Counted from the first letter of the stretch, positions 14,311 to 23,616 are shown. The stretch: DNA of 64,000 bases from Nocardia terpenica (GCF_013186535.1 NZ_JABMCZ010000001.1:1364001-1428000); one strand, 5' to 3'. Numbers and translations are program-made. The notes: generated by a model not told the origin, from the sequence alone.

Positions 14311-14778
14311 GCTGGACGCAGAAGCGGTCCACCGCCGAAGAACCCGGACGAGAGGCTGCGGCGCAACGCCGATCCGTTCGTCACCGGTGACGGCTGGACC
14401 GAGATCGACCCGACCCCGCACGACGGCGAGATCCCCGAGATCCCTGAGTGGATCACCGTGGGGCCGACCGGGCGTGCGATCTACGAGCACCTCGCGGCGC
14501 TGCCGCAGGCCCGCCTGTATGGCGCCGGCACCTGGTTCCAGCTGTGGGTGACGCTTCCGCTGATCGAACGCTATCTCTCGCGACCCGGGAGCGAAAACTA
14601 TAAGGCCGTCACCTCGACTCTCGGTGCGGCACTTCGTCTTACAGAGGATGACCTCGCGCGGGCGCGGGTTCGAATCAAGCCGGTCATCGACGAGGAAGAC
14701 GAGGATGCGCCGACTGCCGGGAAGCAGGTGGTCAGCTTCGCCGAGGAGCGACGGGCACGGCTGCTGAAGGGCGCGTGA
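14308..14778 (+). CDS. Terminase small subunit (probable)
   Basis: A 156-residue protein directly before the large terminase, with basic, Pro-rich N-terminus (MAGRRSGPPPKNPDERLRR) and a helical centre with LYGAGTWFQLWVTLPLIERY and DDLARARVRIKPV, as in actinophage small terminases that bind the packaging site. The name rests on position, size and helical build. The frame is open upstream, but ATG 14308 fits the repeat-associated starts seen for other late genes, and the tRNA lies within the upstream extension. Confidence 0.7.
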   Translation: MAGRRSGPPPKNPDERLRRNADPFVTGDGWTEIDPTPHDGEIPEIPEWITVGPTGRAIYEHLAALPQARLYGAGTWFQLWVTLPLIERYLSRPGSENYKAVTSTLGAALRLTEDDLARARVRIKPVIDEEDEDAPTAGKQVVSFAEERRARLLKGA

Positions 14779-14784
14779 GCCCGG

Positions 14785-16488
14785 GTGCCGCACGACATCG
14801 TCACCCACCCCGACCACGACCGCGAACGCTCCCTCGGTTGGCTTGCAGTCGCCTGGCTCGAGCACTACGCCGTCCATGGCCCCGGCGACGTCGGCGGTGA
14901 ATCCGTCGCGCCGATCGTCGATGAGTACGTCCGCTTCGTCGTCGACACCTACGCCCTCGATCGCGACGGCCGCCGGATCTACGACCACGTCTTCCTCAGC
15001 CGCCCAAAAGGGTGCGCAAAGTCCGAAGTCGCTGCTCTCATCGCGCTTTTCGAAGCCATCGGCCCTTGCCGATTCGCCGGGTGGGCACGCGGTGGCGAGG
15101 TGTTCCGCGACGACTGGGGCGGGGATTTCACGTACACGTACGCGCCCGGTGAACCCATGGGCAAGCGGCTCAAGAACCCCTATATCCGTTGCGTTGCAAC
15201 AGAAGAGGGGCAGGCGGGGCTCGTCTACGACACCGTCCACCTGAACCTGACCGAGGGGCCACTGCGCCGTGCTCTGCCGCGCCGGGACGACGCCGGCCTG
15301 ACCCGCATCCTGATTCCCGGTGGCGGAGAGATCATTCCGTCGACCAGCTCGGCGGCGTCCAAGGATGGCGGCAAGGACACGCTGACCCTGTTCGACGAGA
15401 CGCACCTCTACAACAAGCCTGAGCTACGGCAGACGTACAAAACGCTGACTCGAAATCTGCGTAAGCGTCGACGGTCCGCGCAGACTTTCGCGGTCGAGAC
15501 GACCACGATGTACGCGCCGGGCGAGGACTCTATCGCCGAGCAGACCTACAAGCTGATCCAGGACACCCTCGCAGGGAAGCTCAAATCCCATCCCCGCCAG
15601 CTGTTCGACCACCGATACGGAGCGATTACCCCCGAGGAGCTCGACGACGAAGAGCTGGTGCGCAAGGCGCTGCTGGACTCTTACGGCGACTGCGCGGCGT
15701 GGAACGACGTCGACGGCCTGGTGGAGGCGATTGCCGACCCGCGAAACGACGTAATCAGCAGCTTCCGCTACTGGTTCAACTCGCCGACCTCCGCGGAGAA
15801 CGCATGGGTTGTCGCCTACGAATGGGACGCGGTCGGCCCGGACAACATGCCGGTCGAGCCTCTCGCCGCTGGCGATGTGATCACCCTCGGATTCGACGGT
15901 TCCCGGCGCCGCCGCCGCGGCGTCACCGATGCCACCGCTCTCGTGGCGTGCCGGGTCCACGACGGCCTGGTCGTGCCGATCAAGATTTGGGAACAGCCCC
16001 CAGGCGCGTTCACCGACGGATGGGAAGTCCCCGAGCACGAGATCGAGGCCGCGCTGCTCGAGACCTTCAAGACCTACAAGGTGGTGGCGTTCTACGCCGA
16101 CCCGGCCCGGTGGGAGGCGAACGTCGCTGCATGGGAGGCCAAGTATGGTCCTCACTTGCTGGTGAAGTCCTCGGCGAGCCATCCCATCGAATGGTGGATG
16201 ACCGGCAGCCGCGCATTCAAAACCGTTGAGGCGCTGCGGGAATTCGTGGAGGCGATCCTCGACCGGAAGCTGTGCCACGACGGCAATCTCACGCTGCGGG
16301 CGCACGTGCTCAATGCCCGGCGCGCGGAGACGCCGAAGGGCATTCAGATCCGCAAGGAGAACCCGGACTCGCCGAACAAGATCGACGGCGCTGTTGCCGC
16401 GGTGCTGGCGTGGCAGGCCCGGCTGGATGCGGTGGCCAAGGGAATCGGAAAGAAGAAGCGCCGCCGGATCGCCGTGCGCGTGCGATGA
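14785..16488 (+). CDS. terL: Terminase large subunit
   Basis: The DNA-packaging motor and nuclease, 567 residues. The ATPase domain has a Walker A variant RPKGCAKSE (residues 73-81) and a Walker B with LTLFDETHLYN near residue 203. The nuclease domain has the three acidic sites: LGFDGSRR near 367, FYADPARW near 436 and NKIDGAVAAV near 531. The C-terminus is basic. GTG start six bases after the small subunit stop. It docks on the portal encoded next. Confidence 0.93.
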   Translation: MPHDIVTHPDHDRERSLGWLAVAWLEHYAVHGPGDVGGESVAPIVDEYVRFVVDTYALDRDGRRIYDHVFLSRPKGCAKSEVAALIALFEAIGPCRFAGWARGGEVFRDDWGGDFTYTYAPGEPMGKRLKNPYIRCVATEEGQAGLVYDTVHLNLTEGPLRRALPRRDDAGLTRILIPGGGEIIPSTSSAASKDGGKDTLTLFDETHLYNKPELRQTYKTLTRNLRKRRRSAQTFAVETTTMYAPGEDSIAEQTYKLIQDTLAGKLKSHPRQLFDHRYGAITPEELDDEELVRKALLDSYGDCAAWNDVDGLVEAIADPRNDVISSFRYWFNSPTSAENAWVVAYEWDAVGPDNMPVEPLAAGDVITLGFDGSRRRRRGVTDATALVACRVHDGLVVPIKIWEQPPGAFTDGWEVPEHEIEAALLETFKTYKVVAFYADPARWEANVAAWEAKYGPHLLVKSSASHPIEWWMTGSRAFKTVEALREFVEAILDRKLCHDGNLTLRAHVLNARRAETPKGIQIRKENPDSPNKIDGAVAAVLAWQARLDAVAKGIGKKKRRRIAVRVR

Positions 16489-16498
16489 CTGAAGGACC

Positions 16499-16510
16499 TA
16501 ACTGAATATG
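16499..16510 (+). repeat. Start-associated repeat, copy 2
   Basis: TAACTGAATATG, running into the ATG of the portal gene at 16508. It matches the consensus except for its first bases. Confidence 0.55.
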
Positions 16511-18034
16511 GCTCAGCAGCAGCAGAAGACGCAGCCGCCGGAGTGGTGGTTCGAATACCTCATGAAGCGGTTCGACGAGAAGCTCGAATGGGAGCCGCGC
16601 GTCACCTCCACCAACACCCCCAAGACCAGGCGAGAGCGCCTGGACCTGCTGTGGAGCTACTACATCGGGGACGGCCCGCTGCCGTTCATCAACGAGAAGT
16701 ACCGAGAAACCTTCAGGGAGCTGCTGCGCAAGTCGCGCCCGAACTACGCCATCATGGCCATCGACTCCATGTGCGACCGCAGCGTGCTCAAGGGCGTCTA
16801 CACCGAGGCCGACAAGGATCTCGACGGCGACGACATCGCACGCAAGGTCCAGGAGGTGTCGGGTTTCGCTGCGTTGCAGCGGGACATGCAGACCTGGCTG
16901 TACACCCTCGGCGAGTCGTACGTGACGATCGTGCCGCCGCTACCGGGCGCACCCACAGGCAGCGTGCCGATGCTGCTGGCGGAGAACCCCAGATTCTGTG
17001 TGGGCGAGCCAAATCCGCTCATTCCACGGCAGCTGATCGCCTTCGTGAAGGTGTACCGGGACCGAATCGCCAACTGCCAGAAAGCCTTGCTGTTTCTGCC
17101 TGGCCAGCGGATCGAGTTCATCCGCGAGGAAGGCCAGTTCGGCACCAAGTTCATCCTCGACCAGTGGTCCAAGGGCGAAGTCGCAGCAATGGCCGGCCTC
17201 GAAGAGTTCGGTGGGATCCCCGTCGTCCGCTTCGAGAACAAGATGGGACTGGGGGAATTCGAACCCCACCTCGATACCCTCGACCGGATCGCCGACGGCA
17301 TCCTGCACAGGAAGATCATCACCTGGTACCAAAGCTTCAAGCAGCGGGCCATCAAGGGGGACTTGGACGGCGGCGAGGACTTCAGCGACGACGAGAACTC
17401 GCTGATCCGCTCCCTCGGCGACGCCAAACTCGAGGACATCTTCCAGGCCGACCCGGGCACCCTGTGGATCGTGCCCGAGGGTGTGGAGTTCTGGGAAAGC
17501 GGCGCAACGGATTTGACGCCACTGCTGCTGGCCGAGCGTGACGATGTCAAGGAATTCGGTGTATCCACCCGTATCCCCATGCACATGCTCGCTCCGGACG
17601 GCAACAACCAGACCGCCGAGGGCGCCTCGATGCTTCGCGAGGGCCTGACCGACAAGATCAACGACCGCCAGGCGCGCCAGGAGCCGCAGTGGATGCTGTT
17701 GTGGCAGATGGTGTTCGCGCTGTCCGGGCAGGCCGCCCGCGCGGTGAACGTGCGCCTTCAGTGGGGCAGCACCGAACGCACGCCGCTGGCAGTGCGCGCG
17801 GACGCGGTACAGAAGACCCGCGGCGTGCTATCGCGCAAGCGGCAGGTGGTGGAGCTGATGGAGATGGATCCGCTGGTCGCCAAGCTCAACGAGACAGAGC
17901 TGATGGAGGAATCCATGGCCATGGACACCACTTCCGGTGGTGCGGTGCCGGCCGCGAATCCGGCTGCCGCGCAAAGCGCTCCCGCCGAGCCGGGTACGGA
18001 CGCGGGCGGCGACGAGCTGGCGGTGGCCGCCTAA
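16508..18034 (+). CDS. Portal protein
   Basis: 508 residues, forming the dodecameric portal at one capsid vertex. It resembles the SPP1 gp6-like portals of actinophages: RLDLLWSYYIGDGPLPF near residue 45, the NYAIMAIDSMCDRSVLKGVY block, HLDTLDRIADGILHRKI near 255, and a long C-terminal helix, with a low-complexity Ala/Pro tail. Located between terminase and the MuF-like gene as expected, and its stop overlaps the next start (TAATG). Confidence 0.92.
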   Translation: MAQQQQKTQPPEWWFEYLMKRFDEKLEWEPRVTSTNTPKTRRERLDLLWSYYIGDGPLPFINEKYRETFRELLRKSRPNYAIMAIDSMCDRSVLKGVYTEADKDLDGDDIARKVQEVSGFAALQRDMQTWLYTLGESYVTIVPPLPGAPTGSVPMLLAENPRFCVGEPNPLIPRQLIAFVKVYRDRIANCQKALLFLPGQRIEFIREEGQFGTKFILDQWSKGEVAAMAGLEEFGGIPVVRFENKMGLGEFEPHLDTLDRIADGILHRKIITWYQSFKQRAIKGDLDGGEDFSDDENSLIRSLGDAKLEDIFQADPGTLWIVPEGVEFWESGATDLTPLLLAERDDVKEFGVSTRIPMHMLAPDGNNQTAEGASMLREGLTDKINDRQARQEPQWMLLWQMVFALSGQAARAVNVRLQWGSTERTPLAVRADAVQKTRGVLSRKRQVVELMEMDPLVAKLNETELMEESMAMDTTSGGAVPAANPAAAQSAPAEPGTDAGGDELAVAA

Positions 18035-19083
18035 TGGGGTCGGAGCTGTTGCTGCGGATCCTGCTGTCGCATTCGCAGCGGCGGCGTCTGCTTCTGCTCG
18101 ATGCCCAGGACCGTGTGCAGGCGCTGTGGCGGATGACCGACCCGTTCGACGGGGCCGCGGTGGAGGACTTCTCTCAAGCCGCAGCGGATATCTCGATCGC
18201 CGCCCAGCGCAAGGCCGTGACCATGGTCGCGGCAGCTCAACGCCGCTATCTCGCCGAGATCGACACCGACCTCGGCGATTTCGTACCCGAGGTGCCCGAC
18301 GAGGTGCGGATGTACTCGACGACGCGCCCCTACCGGTACGCGAAACCGAAGACGGTCCGCACCCGGGCTGGGGCGTCCGAGCGGTTGCCTGCCGCCGAGC
18401 CGTTCAACCGCCCTGCACGCCGGTATCGGCATGAAGTCGCTGGTGGACGTGATTCCAGTGATGCTCTGGACGCTGCGGCGAACCGTGTGAAAATGGAGCT
18501 AGCCACGAACGTCGCCCTCGCTGAGAGGGAGGCGGAGATGCAGATCATCGGCCAAGCCGGTGTCGTGGATCTCGACGTGATCGGATACCGGCGAGTCATC
18601 CGGCCCGAACGCTCCCGCACCGGTGTGTGCGGATTGTGCGTGGCGGCCAGCGACCGGATCTACAAGACCGACGAGCTCAAGCCCATGCACACGGGCTGCA
18701 ACTGCACGGTCATGCCGGTCAAGGAAGACGCGGATCCAGGACTTCGACTCAACCGCGAGGACCTGACCAGACTGTATGACGATGCGGGTGGCACCGGCGC
18801 AAAGCTGTTGCACCGCACCAAGTACGGCGTCGACGAGCATGGCGAGCTTCAGGCGCTGCTGGTGCCCAAACGCCGCGGTGAGCCTGTGCCGCGTTTCCGG
18901 GATCCGGAAGTGCCCGCGGTGGTGGACCTGGATGCCGACTTCACCGAGGTCGCGCGACGCCAGTTGCCGCTGATGCGTAAGGAGTTGGCCAAGACGCGTT
19001 CCCAGGGCGTGCCGGACGACGATCCGCGTCTGCGCTGGCAGCAGTCGCAGGTGTACGCGTTCGAACAGCTCCTCGCGCTCTAG
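18034..19083 (+). CDS. MuF-like head morphogenesis protein
   Basis: A 349-residue minor head protein, placed inside the capsid near the portal. The diagnostic part is GVCGLCVAASDRIYKTDELK followed by MHTGCNCTVMPV, a Cys/His-rich signature of MuF/gp7-type proteins. The N-terminal 150 residues are helical. ATG 18034 overlaps the portal stop; an earlier start in this frame would lie inside the portal gene. No toxin-like C-terminal fusion is evident. Confidence 0.85.
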   Translation: MGSELLLRILLSHSQRRRLLLLDAQDRVQALWRMTDPFDGAAVEDFSQAAADISIAAQRKAVTMVAAAQRRYLAEIDTDLGDFVPEVPDEVRMYSTTRPYRYAKPKTVRTRAGASERLPAAEPFNRPARRYRHEVAGGRDSSDALDAAANRVKMELATNVALAEREAEMQIIGQAGVVDLDVIGYRRVIRPERSRTGVCGLCVAASDRIYKTDELKPMHTGCNCTVMPVKEDADPGLRLNREDLTRLYDDAGGTGAKLLHRTKYGVDEHGELQALLVPKRRGEPVPRFRDPEVPAVVDLDADFTEVARRQLPLMRKELAKTRSQGVPDDDPRLRWQQSQVYAFEQLLAL

Positions 19084-19174
19084 AACTTCCCACCTCCTGG
19101 GGTGGACGAGAACCGGGCCGGGTTCCGCCAAGGAGCCCTTGCCCACCACCAAACCATTTACCCGACAAGGGATC

Positions 19175-19185
19175 ACAACTGAATA
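19175..19185 (+). repeat. Start-associated repeat, copy 3
   Basis: ACAACTGAATA, exact consensus; its last A is the first base of the ATG of the scaffold gene. Confidence 0.65.
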
Positions 19186-19880
19186 TGAGCAAGCAGCAGC
19201 GCGCCGACACCCTTGCCTCCTCCGCTCCCGACGACGTCACTCCCGACGACATCGAGACGGTCGAAACTGCACCGGAGGCAGGCGAATCCGATGGTGTCGG
19301 CGAGGAGCAGGCCGTGAACAAGCACGGCTACCCCGACAACACGCCGCTGACGGAAATGACCGTCGAGCAGCAGGCCGCCTATTGGAAGGCCAAGGCCCGC
19401 ATGCACGAATCCCGGTCGCGCGCCAAGGCCGGTGGCCTGAGTGCCGAGGAAGCCGACGCGCTGCGCAACGAACTTCAGGAGCTGCGCGACGCACAGCTGT
19501 CGGAAACCGAACGCGCCCAGCAGGACGCAATCGAATCCGCGCGGGAGGCCGGCCGCAGCGAGGCACGCGATCAGCTGATGCCGATGCTGCACGAGGCCCA
19601 GCTGCGCGGCTATGCATCCACGGTCATCAAGGGCGCCAAGCTCGACGGTTTCGTCTCCACGGTCAACATCACCGCGTTCAGCGCCGAGGACGGCTCGATC
19701 GACGGCGAGAAGGTCGTCGCGCACCTCAAGGCCATGTACGGCGAGGAACCGCCCTCCTCCGCCGCTGCGAGCACCTACCCGAATTTCGGACAGGGCAGCC
19801 CGGGGGCGACCTCCCAGAAGAGCACCCGCGCTGACGGCCTGGCCGAAGCGAAGCGGCGCGGATTCTCCCCGGCCGCCTAA
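19185..19880 (+). CDS. Scaffolding protein
   Basis: 231 residues. An acidic disordered N-terminus, a central coiled coil (AYWKAKARMHESRSRAK to LQELRDAQLSETERA) and a small C-terminal region are the usual build of siphovirus scaffolds that template capsid assembly and then leave. It lies directly before the decoration and capsid genes. No protease gene is seen nearby, so the scaffold may exit intact. Confidence 0.82.
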   Translation: MSKQQRADTLASSAPDDVTPDDIETVETAPEAGESDGVGEEQAVNKHGYPDNTPLTEMTVEQQAAYWKAKARMHESRSRAKAGGLSAEEADALRNELQELRDAQLSETERAQQDAIESAREAGRSEARDQLMPMLHEAQLRGYASTVIKGAKLDGFVSTVNITAFSAEDGSIDGEKVVAHLKAMYGEEPPSSAAASTYPNFGQGSPGATSQKSTRADGLAEAKRRGFSPAA

Positions 19881-19899
19881 CCCATCTCTGGAGCCATTC

Positions 19900-20295
19900 A
19901 TGAGCAACATCGCTACACGCAAGACCGGTACGTTCCGGGGTGATTCGCGGGCGTTCGTCTACGCCGACATCTCCGCGCAGGCGGGCCGTGCCTCGGTCAC
20001 TCTCGACATGAGCAAGTTCACCTCGGTTCAGATGCCGGAAGGCTATCTGCCCTCGGGCATCGTGCTCGGCAAGATCACCGCGACCGGCAAGTACGGCCCC
20101 TACGACAAGACCGCCGCCGATGGCCGCGAGACCCCGGCCGGATTCCTGTGGGACGCCTTCGCTCCCACAGGTCCGGATGAGGCCGCCCCGCTGTGGTTCG
20201 GCCCCGGCGCGATCAAGGAGAACAAGCTGCCTGCCGGTAATGGCCTGGATGCGCAGGCCAAGAGTCTGCTGGCCGCTTGGTTCAAGTTCTTCTGA
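19900..20295 (+). CDS. Head decoration (capsid-stabilising) protein
   Basis: 131 residues, beta-rich, with a build like lambda gpD: FVYADISAQAGRASVTLDMS, then MPEGYLPSGIVLGKIT and AGFLWDAF near the end. Trimers of such proteins clamp the mature capsid. It stands between scaffold and major capsid, where decoration genes sit in lambda-type heads. TCTGGAG precedes ATG 19900. Confidence 0.78.
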   Translation: MSNIATRKTGTFRGDSRAFVYADISAQAGRASVTLDMSKFTSVQMPEGYLPSGIVLGKITATGKYGPYDKTAADGRETPAGFLWDAFAPTGPDEAAPLWFGPGAIKENKLPAGNGLDAQAKSLLAAWFKFF

Positions 20296-20308
20296 AACCT
20301 GGTCTCTC

Positions 20309-20331
20309 ACAACTGAATACACAACTTAATA
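20309..20331 (+). repeat. Start-associated repeat, copies 4 and 5 (tandem)
   Basis: ACAACTGAATA at 20309-20319 and ACAACTTAATA at 20321-20331, 12 bases apart, followed by GGAGG and the ATG of the major capsid gene at 20345. Confidence 0.7.
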
Positions 20332-20344
20332 CGGAGGCCATCCC

Positions 20345-21382
20345 ATGGCTCTAGTCTTCGACGCGCCGGTCCATCCCGATTCGGCGACCGTCTTCGCGCG
20401 CGAAATTCCGCTGCCATCCGACCACAAGCTGGCCGCGTTCCTGCCTGACCAGCTGGTACAGGAGCAGACGATCAAGCTGGTCAACACGACCCGGGTGAAT
20501 CGGACTGCCAGCTTCAGGTCGTTCGACGGCAACATCCCGCAGCTCGAGCGGGACTTCTTCGAGACCAAGGAAGTCGACCTGCTTCCGATCTCGGTGCAGG
20601 GCATGAAGGGCGAGCTCGAGCGGCTCCAGCTCGAGCGTGCTCGGCAGAAGGGTGGCTCGCTCTCGGCGATCACCTCGGCGATCTACAACGACATCGAGCT
20701 GGCGGTTCGCGCGATCCGCAATCGCATCGAGGTCGCGCGCGGCGAGTTGCTGCACACCGGCAAGATCGACCTGGCCGGCGAGAACGGCCTGTACCTGAAG
20801 GCCGACTTCGAGGTCCCCGGTGATCACTTCGTCACCGCGGGCAAGGTATGGACCGACACCGCCGCAGCCCAGATCGTTTCGGATCTGGCGACCTGGACCG
20901 AGAAGTACATCGCCGACAACGGTTTCGCCCCGGCAGGCATGATCATCTCCCGCAAGACCGCCTCGCTGCTCCAGCGCAACGCTGAGTTCCGCACCTACGC
21001 GGCCTCGATCGCCGGTTCGCCGCAGATTGTGTCCCGTTCGGTGGTCAACAACGTGCTGGAGGATTACAACCTGCCGCCGATCGCCGAGGTCTACGACACG
21101 GTGATCCGCGTCGACGGAGTCGACAAGCGTGTAATCCCCGAGAACAAGGTGATTTTCGTGCCGCCGGCCGGTCGCCTGGGCGGGGTGAAATGGGGCGTCA
21201 CCGCCACCGCGCTCGAGCTGGTCAATGCCGCGCAGTCGGACATGACCTTCGAGGACGCTCCGGGCATCACCGGCGTGGTCGTCAAGAGTGGTCCTCCGTT
21301 CAAGGAGACCACCGTGGTCGACGCGTTGACTCTTCCGGTCCTCGAGGATCCGAAGAGCCTGTTCGTCGCAACCGTCTACTAG
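20345..21382 (+). CDS. Major capsid protein
   Basis: 345 residues, the lambda gpE-like (phage capsid E) family. Typical blocks are the N-terminal LAAFLPDQLVQEQTIKL, DFFETKEVDLLPISVQGMK, the ARQKGGSLSAITSAIYNDIE segment, and the C-terminal VKWGVTATALELV. Forms the icosahedral shell. The gene has its own GGAGG after a doubled start-associated repeat, suggesting that its expression is specially set. Confidence 0.9.
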   Translation: MALVFDAPVHPDSATVFAREIPLPSDHKLAAFLPDQLVQEQTIKLVNTTRVNRTASFRSFDGNIPQLERDFFETKEVDLLPISVQGMKGELERLQLERARQKGGSLSAITSAIYNDIELAVRAIRNRIEVARGELLHTGKIDLAGENGLYLKADFEVPGDHFVTAGKVWTDTAAAQIVSDLATWTEKYIADNGFAPAGMIISRKTASLLQRNAEFRTYAASIAGSPQIVSRSVVNNVLEDYNLPPIAEVYDTVIRVDGVDKRVIPENKVIFVPPAGRLGGVKWGVTATALELVNAAQSDMTFEDAPGITGVVVKSGPPFKETTVVDALTLPVLEDPKSLFVATVY

Positions 21383-21395
21383 GCCGGGTGTTGTT

Positions 21396-21641
21396 GTGGC
21401 GAAGCTGATTTCGTGGGTGGCCGCCTACGACGAACACGGCGCGGCGCGCTGGTTCGGCCCGGCCGATGAAGTGCCGGAGTGGGCGGCCCGCCAGATCACC
21501 AACCCCGCCGCCTGGGACACCGTCCCGGCCCCCGCTGTCGAAGCGGGGGCCGGAGACGGCGCTACCAGTGGCGAGTCCGAGCCCGAGGCCGAGCCGGTCG
21601 CGCCCAAGCGGCGTACCCGCAAGCCCGCCGAGGGGGCATAA
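21396..21641 (+). CDS. Small capsid-region protein
   Basis: 81 residues. The first 45 (KLISWVAAYDEHGAARWFGP to NPAAWDT) look folded and Trp-rich; the rest is a disordered Glu/Pro tail ending in KRRTRKPAEG. Small proteins of this kind are common between capsid and connector genes in actinophages. GTG start 13 bases after the capsid stop. Function unknown; a head-completion role is inferred from position. Confidence 0.55.
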   Translation: MAKLISWVAAYDEHGAARWFGPADEVPEWAARQITNPAAWDTVPAPAVEAGAGDGATSGESEPEAEPVAPKRRTRKPAEGA

Positions 21642-21646
21642 CCGCG

Positions 21647-22030
21647 ATGGGTGTCTTTGCTGGCCGAACCGATCTGATCGCCTCCTACGAGGGTCAGCTG
21701 ACCGAACGGCAGCTGGTCTTCGCGGAGACCAAGATCCTCGAGGCCGAAGCGATGCTGATGTCGCTGGTGCCGCGGCTGGCCAGCAACCCCGCCGCGCTGC
21801 CGGAGCTGGTGCGCTACAACGCGCGTCGTGCCGTCTGCGCGGCCGTGCTGCGGGTGGTGCGAAACCCCGCCGGCGTCGCCTATCAGGCCGTCGGCGGGTC
21901 AACCACCCGGCTGCACGACAACGTTGCCTCGGGTGAATTGCATTTCACCGCAGAGGAACTCAAGCCGCTGCGCGCCCGAAAGAAGCGGTTCGGAGTCCTC
22001 GGAATCGCGCCGGTGAGGTGGTCGGCGTGA
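21647..22030 (+). CDS. Head-tail connector (adaptor) protein
   Basis: 127 residues, mostly helical, similar in build to the gp15/gp19-type adaptors that attach under the portal: LTERQLVFAETKILEAEAML, ALPELVRYNARRAVCAAVLRV and RNPAGVAYQAVGGS. Its stop overlaps the next start (TGATG). The upstream extension of the frame overlaps the preceding gene, so ATG 21647 is chosen. Confidence 0.75.
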   Translation: MGVFAGRTDLIASYEGQLTERQLVFAETKILEAEAMLMSLVPRLASNPAALPELVRYNARRAVCAAVLRVVRNPAGVAYQAVGGSTTRLHDNVASGELHFTAEELKPLRARKKRFGVLGIAPVRWSA

Positions 22031-22380
22031 TGCTGCTGCCAAACCTGCACGGCGACACCGTGATCGTGTGGCGTCGCCCGGCCCGCGACCGGTTCGGCGA
22101 CACCTCCTACGTGGAGCACCACACGATTCCCGAAACGGTGATCGAGTACGGCTCCCAGGATGAACCCAACGCCAACGGCGCACCGACCGCCGATCGTGAG
22201 CTGGCGCGCTACGACGTGACCCTCTACTGCCCGGTCGGCGCCGATGTGCTGGCCAACGACCTGATCGAACTCCCCGACGGTGACCAGTACCACGTGGTCG
22301 GCCGCCCCCAGCGCCCCAAGCATCCGGTCACCGGATGGACCCCGGGCGTCGTGGTGCGGCTGCGGCGGATCGAAGGATAG
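22030..22380 (+). CDS. Head closure (stopper) protein
   Basis: 116 residues, beta-rich, with the pattern of SPP1 gp16/HK97 head closure proteins: an N-terminal DTVIVWRRPARDRFGD, a central turn, and the late IELPDGDQYHVVGRPQ and VVVRLRRIEG strands. It would plug the connector after packaging. One-base overlap with the previous stop. Confidence 0.72.
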   Translation: MLLPNLHGDTVIVWRRPARDRFGDTSYVEHHTIPETVIEYGSQDEPNANGAPTADRELARYDVTLYCPVGADVLANDLIELPDGDQYHVVGRPQRPKHPVTGWTPGVVVRLRRIEG

Positions 22381-22390
22381 AGACAACACA

Positions 22391-22855
22391 GTGCCTCGCT
22401 ACAGCCGAATGGGTGAACTCACCTGGTACGGCGAACAATCCAAGCCACCGGTCAACCCCGCGGTCGAGGCCGTCGTGAACGGTCCGGTCATGGGCGGCAT
22501 CCTCCAGGGCATCGCCCGCGAAGGCCGACAGATGTGGCGGTCCCGCACTCGCTGGCGGACAGGCCAATTGGCCAACTCCACCACCATCTCGCTCGAGATG
22601 CGCAAGAACGCCGGCTCGCTGCGCCCGCGCCGCGTGGCGGAGTTGACTGCCGACACCGACTACGCCGCAGCAGTCGAGTTCGGTCGCTGGAATCTGGCGA
22701 AGACCTTCCGCCGCCCGGCGGTCCGTGAACGGGTCAAGCCCGGCCAGTACCCACCACGCAACAGCCGCTACGCCCGCCACACCATGGGCGGCGACAACAG
22801 GCGAGTGCGCTCGATCGTCGCTGACCTCGAACGGCTCTACGGCGGCCGCAAATGA
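22391..22855 (+). CDS. Neck/tail-joining protein, HK97 gp10-like
   Basis: 154 residues, with VNGPVMGGILQGIAREGRQM, a basic segment, and DTDYAAAVEFGRW, the last being the usual YA.xVEFG pattern of HK97 gp10-like proteins. Position between head closure and tail terminator agrees. GTG 22391 is chosen, ten bases after the previous stop; the frame extends upstream into the previous gene. Confidence 0.75.
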   Translation: MPRYSRMGELTWYGEQSKPPVNPAVEAVVNGPVMGGILQGIAREGRQMWRSRTRWRTGQLANSTTISLEMRKNAGSLRPRRVAELTADTDYAAAVEFGRWNLAKTFRRPAVRERVKPGQYPPRNSRYARHTMGGDNRRVRSIVADLERLYGGRK

Positions 22856-23241
22856 GCGAACCACTCGACTTCCCCGATGCCGAGCTGGTCACCATGGCCT
22901 TGCTCGACGATCTGGGCTGGACCTGCACCGCGCTCCCGGATCCTGCGGAATGGGCGAAGCTTGGCACCATCATCGCCATCAATCGCGTCGGCGGTGGCTG
23001 CGACGACGGCATCACCGACCGGGCCCTGATGTCGGTGGTGGTCGTCGACGCCACCCGCCCCAAGGCATGGGCCACCGCCGCCAAGGTGCGCTGCCGCATC
23101 CTGGGCGCCGCCCGGTCCCTTGCCGGCGGATTCCTCATCGACAACACCCGCGAGGAAGTCGGCAACACCCAGGAACCAGACCTCGCTGGCGACAACCGGT
23201 TCGTGGAATCCAGCTACTGGATCAGCTTCCGAGCGCAGTAG
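22852..23241 (+). CDS. Tail terminator protein
   Basis: 129 residues, an alpha/beta protein of tail terminator size: LVTMALLDDLG, IIAINRVGGG, LMSVVVVDATRPKAWATAAKVR, and a final strand SSYWISFRAQ, close to lambda gpU-type proteins that cap the tail tube. ATG overlaps the stop of the neck gene (ATGA). Confidence 0.75.
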   Translation: MSEPLDFPDAELVTMALLDDLGWTCTALPDPAEWAKLGTIIAINRVGGGCDDGITDRALMSVVVVDATRPKAWATAAKVRCRILGAARSLAGGFLIDNTREEVGNTQEPDLAGDNRFVESSYWISFRAQ

Positions 23242-23244
23242 GCG

Positions 23245-23616
23245 ATGACCCCACAATTTCAAACCTGCTCCGGCTGCCTGAAAAACAAGCCGACCGGTCA
23301 CTTCCATCGCAACCCCAGCAAACGCCTCGGCATCGAGCGCCAATGCCGCGATTGCGCCGCCGACCGAAAGCTGCGGGGCCGCTACGGCATCAACCGCGAC
23401 CGGTACATGCAGCTGCTCGACGACCAAGGCGGCGTGTGCGCGATCTGCGAAACCGACGACGCCGCACTCGTGGTCGACCACCAGCACGGCGGCACCGGAC
23501 AGGTCAGGGGCCTTCTCTGCCACGGCTGCAACACCGGGCTGGGCCTGCTCAAAGATGACCCGGCGACGCTGCACCGCGCCGCTGAGTACCTCGAGTCGCG
23601 CTCGCAGGCGGCTTGA
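23245..23616 (+). CDS. Recombination endonuclease VII-like HNH protein
   Basis: 123 residues. CSGCLKNKP and CRDCAADRK form the first zinc pair; the core AALVVDHQHGGTGQVRGLLC followed by HGCNTGLGLL is the endonuclease VII signature. In T4 this enzyme resolves branched DNA before packaging; related free-standing genes behave as mobile homing endonucleases. It sits inside the tail operon between tail terminator and major tail protein, an unusual place that suggests insertion. Confidence 0.85.
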   Translation: MTPQFQTCSGCLKNKPTGHFHRNPSKRLGIERQCRDCAADRKLRGRYGINRDRYMQLLDDQGGVCAICETDDAALVVDHQHGGTGQVRGLLCHGCNTGLGLLKDDPATLHRAAEYLESRSQAA

